In this document: positions 35,395 through 45,982 of the stretch, piece after piece
Position numbering within the stretch: position 1 is the stretch's first letter
Layout: every line of letters begins with the position of its first letter
From: Gonatopus flavifemur
Taxonomy: Eukaryota; Arthropoda; Insecta; Hymenoptera; Dryinidae
NCBI GenBank assembly: GCA_018340375.1
Contig: JAFFJZ010000006.1
Span: 17,245,501 to 17,309,500 of the forward strand
Direction of reading: 5' to 3'
Length of the DNA: 64,000 nt
Position numbers and translations under genes: made by a program
Notes under the pieces: model-generated
What the model saw: only the letters and a program-made list of their open reading frames with translations
What the model was told of the DNA's origin: nothing
The model's database searches: none

Positions 35395-35781
35395 CCCTAA
35401 TAAAAATGAATCATATAAGCACATATAAAAATCATATGTGTTCCATATAAAATTCATATATAATCATATATGGCTGTATATAATCCGTACATAATCCATA
35501 TTGAAACCATGTATGGCCCTTATATGACCCATATATAATTCATATATAATATACATGACCCTGAATGTAAGATTTTTTCACATATTCTGCCATATATGAA
35601 ATATTCTCCATACATGGATTATATATGGATCATATACGGTTATATGGTACGTGGATTGTAGATGGATTAAATATGAATTACATATGATTCCACAGGTTTT
35701 CATGTATGGACCATATATGGATTATATATGTATTATGTATGAATTTATGCATGGGTCATATACGTTTACTTTTCACTAGGG
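35395..35781. mobile_element. CATATATG-motif element 1, CCCTA ends
   Basis: The ends are CCCTAATAAAAATGAATCAT and, reverse-complemented, CCCTAGTGAAAAGTAAACGT. TA flanks both sides. The 387-bp body is almost entirely ATATATGGATCATATATG-type words. No coding capacity. Confidence 0.8.
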
Positions 35782-36188
35782 TAGTCCTGTGGAGTGGTTT
35801 GCTTCCATAAAAATTAGTTCACGTGACGTCAATTTGACCGCATGCTAGATCACATATGGATTCATTACATCATATATTTCTATGTAACTCATATATAATC
35901 CATGAATGAAACATGAATCAACTCTCCGACCACTGCAATATGAAATCGATAGATCAACCATTGAATCCCCTAGTGGAAATGGATCATATATGGGGATTTT
36001 TCAGTGTGCACCATATATCGCTCATACGCAGCTCATACACTCAAAAAAATAATTAGTCTTTGTTTGGATAACTGAAAATTGGCTACGGGAGTTATTCTTT
36101 AGCTGTCACGGCTACTCACTTAGCGGCAGCAGCAAGGAATTCAGCTGCCGCAGCGAAAATTCAACGGCTAAATTATTTGGCTATTCAA

Positions 36189-36562
36189 CCCTAGTAAAAA
36201 TGAATCATATAAGAACATACATAAAGCATATAGAAACCATACATGGTCATATATGACCATAGATAATTCATACGCAATCCATATTGAATCCGTATATGAT
36301 CAAGTACCTATGGCCCATACAGAATCCATATATGACCCTTCGATGCAAGACTTTCCCATACATGTGAAAAAATTTTATCACATATGAAATATTTTTCGTA
36401 TATGGATTTATATGGATCATATATGAGTCATATATGGTCATATATGGATCACATATGGATTAAATATGGATAGCATATGATTCTATGCATTTTCATATAT
36501 GAATCATATATGAATTTTATATGTATTATGTATGGGTCATAGATGTTCGTTTTTTACTAGGG
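36189..36562. mobile_element. CATATATG-motif element 2, nested
   Basis: The ends are CCCTAGTAAAAATGAATCAT and, reverse-complemented, CCCTAGTAAAAAACGAACAT. It splits the host phrase CTATTCAA|AAATATCAACCAC; the related element at 15451-15633 has CTATGCAAATATCAACCAC intact, so the target duplication is AA. Confidence 0.85.
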
Positions 36563-36651
36563 AAATATCAACCACAAAATCTGTGCAGTTGCAGCTACGA
36601 TTTCCTAATGCGGTAACTAAAAAATAGTTACGACTGCAATTATTGTAACTG

Positions 36652-37011
36652 CCCGGGAAAAAATAATTCATATATGGTCGTATATGAATCATATATGAAT
36701 CATATATTAACATATATGAAATACATATGAACATATATAAACATATATGAGATCATATATGAACATACATGGATTTTGGCCATATATGATCCTGTATGAA
36801 TGAGACTGTATATGGCCATATGTGATCATATTCAATCATACATTATCATATACATCCATATATGGACAAGAAAATGTCACAATTTTACATGTAATGTGAT
36901 GAAAAACCGAAGGAGAGAGAAGTGAGATAAATGCTGATAGATTCCCCACTTTCATATATGACCATATATGAATCCATATATGGGTCCATATGTGGAATTT
37001 TTTTTCCCGGG
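36652..37011. mobile_element. CATATATG-motif element 3, CCCGGG ends, nested
   Basis: The ends are CCCGGGAAAAAATAATTCAT and, reverse-complemented, CCCGGGAAAAAAAATTCCAC, flanked by TG on both sides. The body repeats CATATATGAA words. The 100-codon minus frame (36885-37187) crosses its right end and is incidental. Confidence 0.8.
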
Positions 37012-37184
37012 TGCAGTGGTGAAAAAAAGGTGCTAAAAAAGTGGGTAGCCGCTACAGCTATTTCTTTTTTTTTCGTGTGTATGGTCGATATGTGGTCTAC
37101 ATTTGGAGTATATATGGGCCATATATGATATCCACAACATTCGTATATGGTCCACATATGATTCGCTCTCACCAAGGATCTATA

Positions 37185-37482
37185 CACGGAGAAAAAAGAA
37201 TTCGTTATGACAGCGAAACCTGATTTTCTGAATACCTCTTGCTGGAGCAGCGAATTTTGTTAGCTACGACAGGGATTTTATCGCTGTGGTATTAACAAAT
37301 TCTGTATATAATATTAAAAATTCTGCTAGTCCAGCGAAAGATTTGCTATTTCAGTTAATCACGTTGCTCTCTCAGCAATCCAGTTAGCCGTGGCAGCGAA
37401 TTTTCAGCTGGGTCAGCAAAAAGATTTGGTATTCCATATATAATACCTCGATGTGCTGCGAAAGCAATTTTTTTTCTCAGTG
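37185..37482. mobile_element. AGCTG-family inverted-repeat element with TATA flanks
   Basis: The left end CACGGAGAAAAAAGAATTCG pairs with the right end (reverse complement CACTGAGAAAAAAAATTGC). TATA sits at 37181-37184 and 37483-37486. The body repeats GTGGCAGCGAAT, CAGCTGGGTCAGCA and TTGCTGGAGCAGCGAA words. Confidence 0.85.
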
Positions 37483-37587
37483 TATAATCCAGTCATTTGA
37501 TATAAATTTTCAATTGTTGACGGTCATATCGTCAAGTATCGTTTTTAGATGCTTGATGAAATCTCAACATTCAATCGTCAAGTATAA

Positions 37588-37784
37588 CGCCTACAAAGAA
37601 ATTTGTTGTCCTTGGAAAAATATTCACTCCAGCAGCTGAGACATCAGTTCTGTTGACAAATTAATTCATGTCAGCAAAAAAATGTAGTGTGTCAATCATT
37701 TTTCTTGCTCTTTTAGCTAATTTTTTTTGTAGGCGCTATGATAACAGACCTGCTTGTTATGCCAGCGATACTTTTTTCTCCGTG
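37588..37784. mobile_element. AGCTG-family element, degraded copy
   Basis: The right terminus CTTTTTTCTCCGTG is clear, preceded by TTATGCCAGCGA. The left end is uncertain (CTACAAAGAAATTTG near 37590). Only a few CAGCA words remain inside. Confidence 0.4.
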
Positions 37785-39231
37785 CATTTGATGTGATTTC
37801 GTCAGAATTCAGTTGATACAGCTCAACATTTTATTTCTTGTAGTTTCATGATATTTCATTGTTATTGCTTGGCTCACATTATCATCAACCATCTCCCCTT
37901 CATACAGGAACCAATAAAAATTCAATATTTAACGTTTGATTCGATCAAAAACACAAACAGAATGCACAAACATTCACCGCTATAAACGTGTATTGAAAAA
38001 ATCAACTTCCGGTCGTGAATTATGAATATGTCAACGATGGATGGAAGAAGACGAAAGAAGGACGATTGAAATTCAAATGAATGAGATGGCAAGGAACAAA
38101 TTTTCATCAATTATTGTTTTCATCGGTAGGGTATATTCTACATATCCAAGATTCACCGAATACATTACAAACCGTCATCTTCAGGATTGTGTGTTGTCAG
38201 TAACATGAGACGTGGTATAATGTATCTATGGATACACATGCTTAGAGTTCCATCTGAATACTCTCATTGATCATATGAAACAATGATGCTCCTCGCAATG
38301 ACGACATAGAGGATTATATCAACCTACGAATACACGCGATAATTAAATAATTATCCCGTATATGATCGTTGAGGAGACCCAAATCATCGATTTCGAATCT
38401 GAAATGTTGGTTCGAAGATTGCAAAAAGCCGGTTGGTTTCGGTACAGTTATCGCGGCGAAACATTTGAGGGAGAGACAGAGAATATATTTGAAAATTCAA
38501 AATCTCCCTATGGTTCTGTAGTAGCGAGTTCACGCGGATCATATAGGCGGTACTCGACGGAAGAGAAACACGAAGAGCAGCGCGTTGCAATGGTTGCAGC
38601 CTGGCATCCCTTGTATCATGTATGCTCCAAGTATACTCCGAGCTGTTTGCCTCGTTTCTCTATGTACCGTTATGTATGTAAGCGAGTACATGTGAGCATA
38701 CGCGTACGTATGTACATGAAATGTAATGCAAATGTGACGTATGCGTATGTGACGCTAGTTGTGTTGTGGCCTGTGACGTCTAGTGTCCTGCCGATGACGT
38801 TTACTGCCACCACGCCCATTCCCCATGCCCATATTATTCGGGCGTCTATCCATCCTGAACAGGCATTCTGGGCCCTCCTTAATTACCAATCATCTGGACG
38901 AGGAATTAATGAATGAATTATCACCTTTATGACGACCGACCTTCCTCCGCACGGTTGATAGATAATCTTCGGAATGTCGATTCTCGATAGGGAATCGAAT
39001 CCACGTTTCGCACGGATAATACAAACAAATATAAACTGATGTTACGGGCAACAACTGTACCTTATGCTCGAGTATATCGCGATCAAATACAACGGATAGC
39101 GTGTAGATATTAATTGTGAATTACGACGGGTGATTCGCGTACATACGCTGCTGGTGCGTTGTAATAATAATTTCGATTCTGTTCTGTCGTGTCGTCCATG
39201 TGGAAATCGAAGGATGATATGTATTTACATC
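37785..39231. other. Mostly unique noncoding sequence
   Basis: A 184-codon frame at 38362-38916, the longest in the window, has no recognisable domain, and its 3' half lies over a likely noncoding island, so it is not called. Runs of CGTACGTATGTACATG words occur near 38690-38720. Confidence 0.45.
38790..38930. promoter_or_regulatory. Candidate conserved noncoding island with TAAT cores
   Basis: The sequence is complex and repeat-free, with CTTAATTACCAATCATC and GGAATTAATGAATGAATTA words (multiple TAAT cores) next to GGGCGTCTATCCATCC. This mix is typical of insect enhancers, but that is inference without alignment. Confidence 0.25.
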
Positions 39232-39465
39232 CACTGTAAAAAATTTTATCGGAAAATTCCTATATATTTATGTGATGTAATTAACACATACATGCGTTAG
39301 AAATTTTCCCAACTTGTCCGGAAATTTACTGTGAAATGTTGGGAAAAATTCCATAGAGTTTGGAATTTTCATATAAATGTACCGGAAATTGATTTCCTAA
39401 TCAGTGATTCGAATTTTCTGGTTGATATGTAGGTACACTGGAAAATTCCGATTATTTTTTACAGT
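39232..39465. mobile_element. GGAAAATTCC-motif element, CACTGTAAAAAA end
   Basis: The left end CACTGTAAAAAATTTTATCG pairs with the right end (reverse complement ACTGTAAAAAATAATCG). The interior repeats GGAAAATTCC, GGAAATTGATTTCC and GGGAAAAATTCC words. TTTACAT flanks both sides, suggesting an imperfect 7-8 bp duplication. Confidence 0.7.
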
Positions 39466-41079
39466 TTACATTTTCCTCTTGTTCCTACAAAATAGAAAAA
39501 ACAAAACTCTGTATTTTGTATCTGAAAAGAATTTCATACATTGAATTTTATCGCTTTTCGTGTAAGATTATTGACGAGTCAATAAACGAGAGTTGACCGC
39601 AACTCATTTGCGTTGTAATCTATATAGGATCGTTATTAAGTTTCATGATATCCCATAATATACATCTCACGTGTAAACCAAAGATTGATATGAGCATATG
39701 GATACGGGTACATGCTACGGGTCCTATACATAGGGATGCATATATACATTCATACGTTTCCTCGTAAACGGAAATGTCCAGCGAGATAGCCACTCGTGAG
39801 GTACAATGGGTATTCTGAGTTTCCACTGAAATCGGTCGAGTGTCTAGGCTTTCGGTATTGAGAGATGTATTTTGTCCCTTCTTTTCCTCCCATCATCTCC
39901 AGATCTTCCAGTGTTTGTCGCCAACGATATACGATATCGCTCCTTCTACCGAGCGACCGACTTCCGTCTTTCCGTTCACGGCCATCACAATGGGAGCAAA
40001 TTTAAAAGAGAAGAAGAAATCTGCGTGAAAACGCACGTCTTACATCACGATCCGTGGAAATCGCTCTTCACTTTCGAGAGCTTCCTCTCGAATTCGTCTA
40101 TATTCGCTGACGAGACACATTATATCGATTTTGAATTCTTGTATCGAAATTCTCGTCTCTTGGTCTCAAAAAGATCTCAAAATTGCTCGCATATAGTTGA
40201 TTTATAAATGACGTGGGCTGAGGTGCAGCAGCCTTTCAAAACAATTTGTTTCCCTAGCCTAGATCGATAACTTTACATCGATCGTTAATCACGCGGGACC
40301 GTCTGTGGGATAAAATCCTGCCGAGCGTGTCTCAGTTTTTCCTGATCGAGGAGGCCTCGGTGTGCTTTACGAAAACTTATGTGGACGGTCGTTGAGACGC
40401 GTCGTCTTAATCTCTGCAATTTTTCGTGATCCTCGATGCGCCAACGATGGCTCTCAATATTTTCTCCAACTTCGTACTTTGAAAATTCTCCCGATATACT
40501 TCTTGCAGTATTTTGCGAACCATTTGATCCCGACGTGATACATCCTCAACCTTCTCGGTGAATTTCAACTGCAATTAGAAAATCGTTTTCTATTTGTAAA
40601 TAAATTGGCAAAATTCGTGAGGGATAAATCATGAGAATCATTGTTGTTCTTTCAGCGACTCGGTGATTCGTTACTATACGAGAGATGAGATTAAAAGAGG
40701 ATGACACACGGTTTTGGAAGAAGTGGAAGAAAAAGAGAGTTAAGGAGGGTGCGATCGACTCAATCTCATTAAAAGAAAAGTCTTCTCCCTTGCCCATGGT
40801 GCACTTGCGTGGATTAATGTATCCTAATGATCCACGAAGCTTTCAAATGATTGAAAATGATTTGTTAGATGCGTCAAGAGAATGCGACACCGTTCAATGC
40901 CGGTCCATTTACGATAGGCGAAAAAGAACGATAATAACAACAACAACAACGATGAGATATCGGGGAAAATACAAACGAGTCATTATACAAAAGATCGATT
41001 CCCCCCCGTTAAGACATATTTCATAATATTCCATAGTATAAATCGTACACTATAAATCTATATTTTAAATTCGTCGGCA
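39466..41079. other. Mostly unique noncoding sequence
   Basis: GC is moderately raised at 39830-40510. Frames of up to 113 codons lack domains. A short CAA tract lies at about 40936-40950. No gene is supported. Confidence 0.45.
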
Positions 41080-41220
41080 GGGTGTTTAATGCGAGGGCAA
41101 TTAGCCCTGTTTCTACGCGAAACAGTATATACTTAATTATGCGAATACATACTGACGTATTTATCGTCCTCCGAGGGAAATTCCTTTCAAGGGTACGAGT
41201 TTCAGCATTAATTACAAACG
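41080..41220. promoter_or_regulatory. Candidate conserved noncoding island with TAAT cores
   Basis: Contains GTTTAATGCGAGGGCAATTA, TACTTAATTATGCG, CGTATTTATCGTCC and CAGCATTAATTAC. Repeat-free with many homeodomain-type cores; regulatory role inferred only. Confidence 0.25.
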
Positions 41221-42166
41221 ATAGAAATATAAATAATATTGCTTGTACGTAAATGATATCATATCATACATATCATTTATTACCGAATATAGAGTCTGTT
41301 TTTCTACTCTTTTTGGAAATAAAAGTACGAACACACAGATGTATAAACACAGACGATATTTCACCGATCGCAATTTCAACGGCACTTCGGGCTTGCGGTG
41401 ATCTTATTCAATATTAAGGACTAGTCGACCATAGTCGAGGAGAGACCCGAACAATGCGTCTCACTATCACAGCTGTCGGCCTGGACGAGGCCGTCAATTG
41501 ATACCACGTAGGACTCGCGAATAGTCCTCCGGGGACACAGTTAGGGTGGTTCCAGTCTTTCTGCTTGTTTCTTTCTGCTCTCAAACGTCTGATCTTCTAT
41601 TCCAAGTATGAAAATCCATACCAAGAACGAGAGGAAAACAGAAAAAAAAAGAATGAGGAAATTATGAAAAAAGCTTCTGTAAAACACATTTTTTGTGCAG
41701 AGAAAGAAAAAAAGGTTGTTTAGAATGTTCATAAATTCCACGTTACTCAAGCGTTACCACCCGTTCGACGGTGAGAGATTCATAAAGAATTAAATATTGA
41801 AGGAGTTCCATTTCCTCTTAACTAATATTAACGAGAGAAGAAGCATCGTTCACAAAATTTTCGAAGTTCGATCAGACAATGACTACGGTGTTTGTTCGTT
41901 AGACAGGCTTTTGGCTAAGTGATCCCATATACCACATGACTTTATGGAAAGTGCATCTCGAGTTTCTTGCATGCATCTGTTGAGAACTATAAGGGGAGGA
42001 GTTTAAAGTGTTCAGGCTATTGCTTATCGTTAAGATAACCCTTCTCTCCTTTAATTTTAAGGTTTAATCGCGATGGGCCGTCGATACGGATACGAACATG
42101 CGTAAAATTCTTTTTATGACCTTGAAGAGAGAATCTGGACTGTTGCATTTGGCTGAATTATTGTTT
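41221..42166. other. Noncoding stretch
   Basis: No gene or repeat recognised before the TTAA-type element. Confidence 0.45.
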
Positions 42167-42170
42167 TTGA

Positions 42171-42528
42171 GGACCATAGAGTTCTTCAAGAGATGGGCAA
42201 AATTTTGCTACTCACTCCCTGATCAACTAAACGATGAATACAAATTTTAAATCCACAGTGATGAAGTACAATATTAAAATTGAGCTTCGAATATGAAATT
42301 GGAATTGCAAATGATTCCTCAAAATCATACGAAAGATTATAAACATATTAACCTACGAATGTCAATAATTTTCATAACTTATTCCCTTATGTTCAGAAAT
42401 ATGTTTTGGGCTTTGAATTTATATTTAGGGCCGAATCCTAGCAGTGCACTCTATTGCGAGATATTTCAAATTTTCAATCAATGCTGAGTTATCTAAAACC
42501 TTGTCCGTTTTTCAATGCTCCATGGCCC
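42171..42528. mobile_element. TTAA-type inverted-repeat element, copy 2
   Basis: Homologous over its whole length to 21940-22312, with GGACCATAGAG at the left, GGGCAAAATTTTGCTAC just inside, and CCATGGCCC at the right. The flanks are TTGA and TTCA, a decayed TTAA pair, so this is an older copy. Confidence 0.75.
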
Positions 42529-42964
42529 TTCAGAAGAAATTGAGATATAAGTGATTAGTAACAATATCCGATTAAAAATGATCATTATTATCCGATGTGA
42601 AGTAGCATTTCCAAGGACCAGGTTCAATACTTTCTTTCAAAACGCTTTGAAAATTTTTGTGCTGATGGAATGAAGTGGATTTGGCTATAAACTTTAATAA
42701 CAGAAATTGAAAGAGTTATTCATAATTTCTGAGGGAAAAAAAATCTGTCAAAGTCAATCAAAGTCGGTGAAGGGACAAAAAGTCAACTATAAACAAATAG
42801 GCAACTCAAATGAAATATTCAATCATCTGCAGATCTTTGCTACCAAAACTTGGATTAGATCCCCATTAAACCGGATTGAGGAATCGCTGCAGAACTCGCA
42901 TTTATATCCCATCAACTTTCAACGGATTTGCAATAAGATTTCTCCGCGAAACGTAACCCGATAA

Positions 42965-43570
42965 ACATCAATGTTTTAAAGACACATTCAAGATATCTTC
43001 GAGATTTGTCATAAAGATATCTCAAAGATAACTCCAAGAAATGAATTTGAGATGTCAGATTTGGGGTGGATACAAGATGTTTTGAACACATCTTGATTGA
43101 GATATCTTCGGGATACGTCTTAATCAATTTTTTTTAGATATAATATTTCAGAGATATAAACTTGAGATATCTTTCGCGAGATACTTGAAAGATGCAACAT
43201 TTCCATATCTTTACACAGATGTATCGTAAGGATATCTTTAAGGGGGCGTCCATTAATTACGTGGGTCATTTTTCAGGATTTTTGACCCCCTCTCCCCCCC
43301 CCCTTGGTGAGATTTCGTAAGATTTTCCGTAACCCCCCCCCCAATCCTACGTGAGATTTGCTAAGACCCCCCCCTCCCTCAAGTAAGATTTAGTAAGATT
43401 TAGATTGACCCCCCCCCCCTAAACACCCCACGTAATTAATGGACGCCCCCTGAGATAATCTAAAGGAATGAAATTGTGATGCCAAATTTAGGAAGAATAC
43501 AAGATATCTGGAAGACATCTCAAAGTTATGAAGTCAAGATATTTGTCATAAGAACATTTTGGAGAAGATT
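42965..43570. repeat. GATATC-motif array interrupted by a poly-C element
   Basis: AAGATATCTT, GAGATATC and AGATATCTGGAAGACATCT words flank both sides of the insertion at 43241-43451, showing that one array was split. Confidence 0.7.
43241..43451. mobile_element. 211-bp element with 25-bp perfect ends and poly-C tracts
   Basis: The terminal repeats start AGGGGGCGTCCATTAATTAC and are perfect inverted copies over 25 bp. Inside are four C-tracts of at least 7 Cs spaced roughly 30-50 bp apart, separated by GTAAGATTT words. Perfect ends imply a recent or still mobilisable insertion. From memory, similar GGGGCGTCCATTAATTACGT ends are common in arthropod genomes; this was not verified. No target duplication is obvious. 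Confidence 0.8.
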
Positions 43571-43713
43571 CTGTCTTGAAATTGAAGATGAAATATTGTA
43601 TTGAATTTTTCGAAAATTCCAAACCTTTTCATGAATTATGGTTTGCGGAGTTTTGCATAAACAAATCTGTATCACGTTATGATCATAAGTCATAATAATC
43701 CACTACGTAACCA

Positions 43714-44345
43714 TCAGGGTTGTGGATGAGGCATTAAAAAGACAATTGGATTAGCACTGGAATTAATTTTTTTTTTTTTCATTTTCTAATTCCAAAAACT
43801 CGAGTTGAAAATAATTTTTCAATTTCTAACTCCACCACAAAGATTGGAGAAAATAAATATTGGTAATGCTGACATTTGGATTAAAAAGTAATTTTTTATT
43901 TTTGAATCCTGACATTGGAATTGAAAAGTAATTTCTCAATTCTTAATCCCGACTCCGGGATTCAAAAGTAATTTCTTAATTCTCAATTTCAACATTGGGA
44001 TCCAAAAAGAGTTTCTCAATTCTTATCCCAATGTGAAGATTAAAAGATGGAAAAAAAATTTGATCGAGATTTTTGCATTAGGAAGATGCTAATGATCATC
44101 AACATCATCATATATATATGAATATATAGGGGAGAAAATTTTCTCCGAAATCACCTATTTTTCAAGAGAAAAATAAAAAAAAATGTTCAATTCAGATCTT
44201 TGCGTCAAAAAGTAACTTTCCAATTTTTAATCCCAACATCGGCATTGAAGAATAATTTATTCACTCCTCAATCCCAACATTAGGATTAAAAAATGATTTT
44301 TCAATTTCTAATTCCAACATATGAAATAAAAATTGAAAATTCAAT
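43714..44345. repeat. Minisatellite-like array, ~50-bp units, AATCCCAACATTGGGATT type
   Basis: Units such as GGGATTCAAAAGTAATTTCT, TAATTCTCAATTTCAACATT and TGGGATCC recur every ~47-52 bp at 43870-44045 and again at 44200-44345. The left margin begins CAGGGTTGTGG, like the element at 58889-59235, but no matching right end was found. Confidence 0.55.
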
Positions 44346-44361
44346 TATTAATTCAAAATTT

Positions 44362-44440
44362 TCGAAGTTAGCTCAAGCTGTTGGGATCGGGTCTTTACAT
44401 AGGTGATAAGTTAAACACGCAGGTTCGAATCCCTTCCAAG
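44362..44440 (+). other. tRNA-like sequence, probable SINE head
   Basis: TAGCTCAAGCTGTTGGG (44369) resembles a pol III A box and GGTTCGAATCC (44422-44432) is an excellent B box, at tRNA-like spacing. A convincing acceptor stem is not seen, so a tRNA-derived retroposon head is favoured over a functional tRNA gene. Confidence 0.55.
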
Positions 44441-44539
44441 GAATTAAAATTTCTCAAACAGGAAAGACATACCTCAAATACTCACTGACAGGAAGTAGAG
44501 TGAAGACTTGGGAAGAATGTTTTTTTCATGTTAATTGAA

Positions 44540-44840
44540 AATTGTTATTATTTAAAGCATCTTGAATATATCATAAAAGAATCTTCAACGTATCTCGAGA
44601 ATATCTTGAAAATAATTTTCAAATATATAATCAAGAAATGAGAGTCTGTCGCTGATCTTAATTCCATCTCGCAAAAGATTCTCAAAATATATCTCAAAAG
44701 ACATCTTCAAGTTATTTAATTATGTTGCATGAGACATCTTTTATGTATCTTCAAGATAACTTCACGAAAAAATTCCAAGACATCCCAAGATGCATTTAGA
44801 TATCATAAAGATACCTTTAAGATATCTTTTTGTTTATCGG
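44540..44840. repeat. GATATC / CATCTTGAATAT motif array
   Basis: AAGATATCTT, CTCGAGAATATCTTG and AAGACATCTTCAAG words recur in both orientations. It belongs to the same motif family as 22340-24860 and 42965-43570. Confidence 0.55.
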
Positions 44841-45008
44841 GCAAGGTTAATCTTGCTAGAAATGAAACGACACTCTTTGGATCTAAGGTCCTGCTTTGGA
44901 CCAAGTCAGGGTGTTCTGGAGGTGAGATAGGGCTTCAGATGATACACTTCCTAGAAAAGAAAATTTCTGGCCAGAGAGGGAAACTTTTTCAATATTGAAT
45001 TCTATTTG

Positions 45009-45390
45009 ACTGATCCAAGGATTCCAAGTAAGGACGCACCAGGTGTCCGGATGTCCGGATGTCCGGGTCCAGGTCGGCAGCCGGATACCGGATATGTCGG
45101 ATTGGATCTGGTATTAGATGATATGAAGAATCATTCTGTACAGGTCGAACGGCCCTAACAGTGCATCCACCAATTTCTACGTCGCATCTCCGTGGACTCC
45201 ACGTGGATAGAACGTGGATGAACGAAGATTCCACGTTGCGGCAACGTAGAATGCCCGGTGCTGTACGGCGGGCTAGATCCCTGGATCAGATCCAGATTAA
45301 TTTGTTCCAACCGTTCAGATTACCGAATACCGGAGCGGGCGTATATTTGGTTCTGATCTACCCGAATATCCGGCGCATCCCCAATTGAAT
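45009..45390. repeat. CCGGAT-motif array
   Basis: GTCCGGATGTCCGGATGTCC, GCCGGATACCGGATATG and CCCGAATATCCGG words lie on both sides of a central CCACGTGGATAGAACGTGG block. The half-arrays are roughly mirror-related. The 75- and 81-codon frames here translate the motif. Confidence 0.5.
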
Positions 45391-45551
45391 GTATTTGAGT
45401 CACTCAAAAATACATGGAAAGTCCAGGGAAAATGTAAAGAGGGGGAATCATGGTAGAATTTTTACAGTATCAGAACTAGGCAAAAATTTTGTTGTCTGGC
45501 TTTGAACGATTTGTGTCCATAGTCCATAGATACAGGGCAGTGGAGAGGAAA

Positions 45552-45747
45552 TCCGGGCCCGGGGGGAAGCGACTTACGGGCCTCAATTTTCTTGAAATTG
45601 GGTTGAAAAAATTTATTCTCTCAAAGGAATAATACAAAGTTCCTTGACTTCAAAATCAGAAATATATACCTCATCATACATCTTTCGTTTTATTTGAGTT
45701 GGAAACCGTTTCACAAAAACGGAAGGAAACTCCGGGCCCGGGGGGAA
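45552..45747. repeat. Pair of 17-bp GC-rich direct repeats
   Basis: TCCGGGCCCGGGGGGAA occurs exactly at 45552-45568 and 45731-45747, in the same orientation, 179 bp apart, in AT-rich DNA. The core GGGCCC is palindromic. Confidence 0.85.
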
Positions 45748-45982
45748 ACACCCTGGCAGTTCCTCCCTCTCGTTAGGACTGCATAGATATCTGGTTGAGA
45801 ACTGAGGGAAAATTTTTGGAACTCTCTGTTTGGAATTCACAAACTACAATGTTCAGTTGAACACTGACGAAAAGTTCACAAAACGAGATGTTCAACGGAA
45901 AAATATAATTGAAACTCATACGTTTATAAAAATTTTCCAGCAGAGAAATGCAACGCAGAATGCACAATTTACATCCCATCAA

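Larger units (their letters stand above)
36038..37079. mobile_element. AGCT-motif element carrying two nested insertions
   Basis: The left end CACTCAAAAAAATAATTAG pairs with the right end (reverse complement CACACGAAAAAAAAAGAAA), and TA flanks both. The exposed parts contain GCTACGGGAG, TTAGCTGTCACGGCTAC and GCCGCTACAGCTA words. Removing 36189-36562 and 36652-37011 with their 2-bp duplications leaves about 304 bp, matching intact relatives of 298-312 bp. Confidence 0.75.
35968..37177. mobile_element. CATATATG-motif element 4, outermost of a three-level nest
   Basis: The left end CCCTAGTGGAAATGGATCAT pairs with the right end at 37177 (reverse complement CCTTGGTGAGAGCGAATCAT). ATC is found just outside both ends. 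The element is interrupted by the AGCT element 36038-37079. The remaining ~168 bp is CATATATG-motif sequence. It is shorter than its relatives (360-387 bp), suggesting internal loss. Confidence 0.6.

Noticed and set aside
35395..37177. Possible CRISPR-like or regularly spaced repeat array of CATATATG words
   Set aside because: Spacing is irregular, words are degenerate and occur in both orientations between inverted ends, and the genome looks eukaryotic.
38362..38916. 184-codon open frame, the longest in the window
   Set aside because: No recognisable domain, irregular composition, and its 3' half overlaps a repeat-free island better explained as noncoding. One frame of this length is not surprising in 64 kb read in six frames.
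44362..44440. Functional tRNA gene
   Set aside because: A and B boxes are present but a consistent acceptor stem and anticodon arm could not be drawn by eye; a SINE head or pseudogene is more likely.
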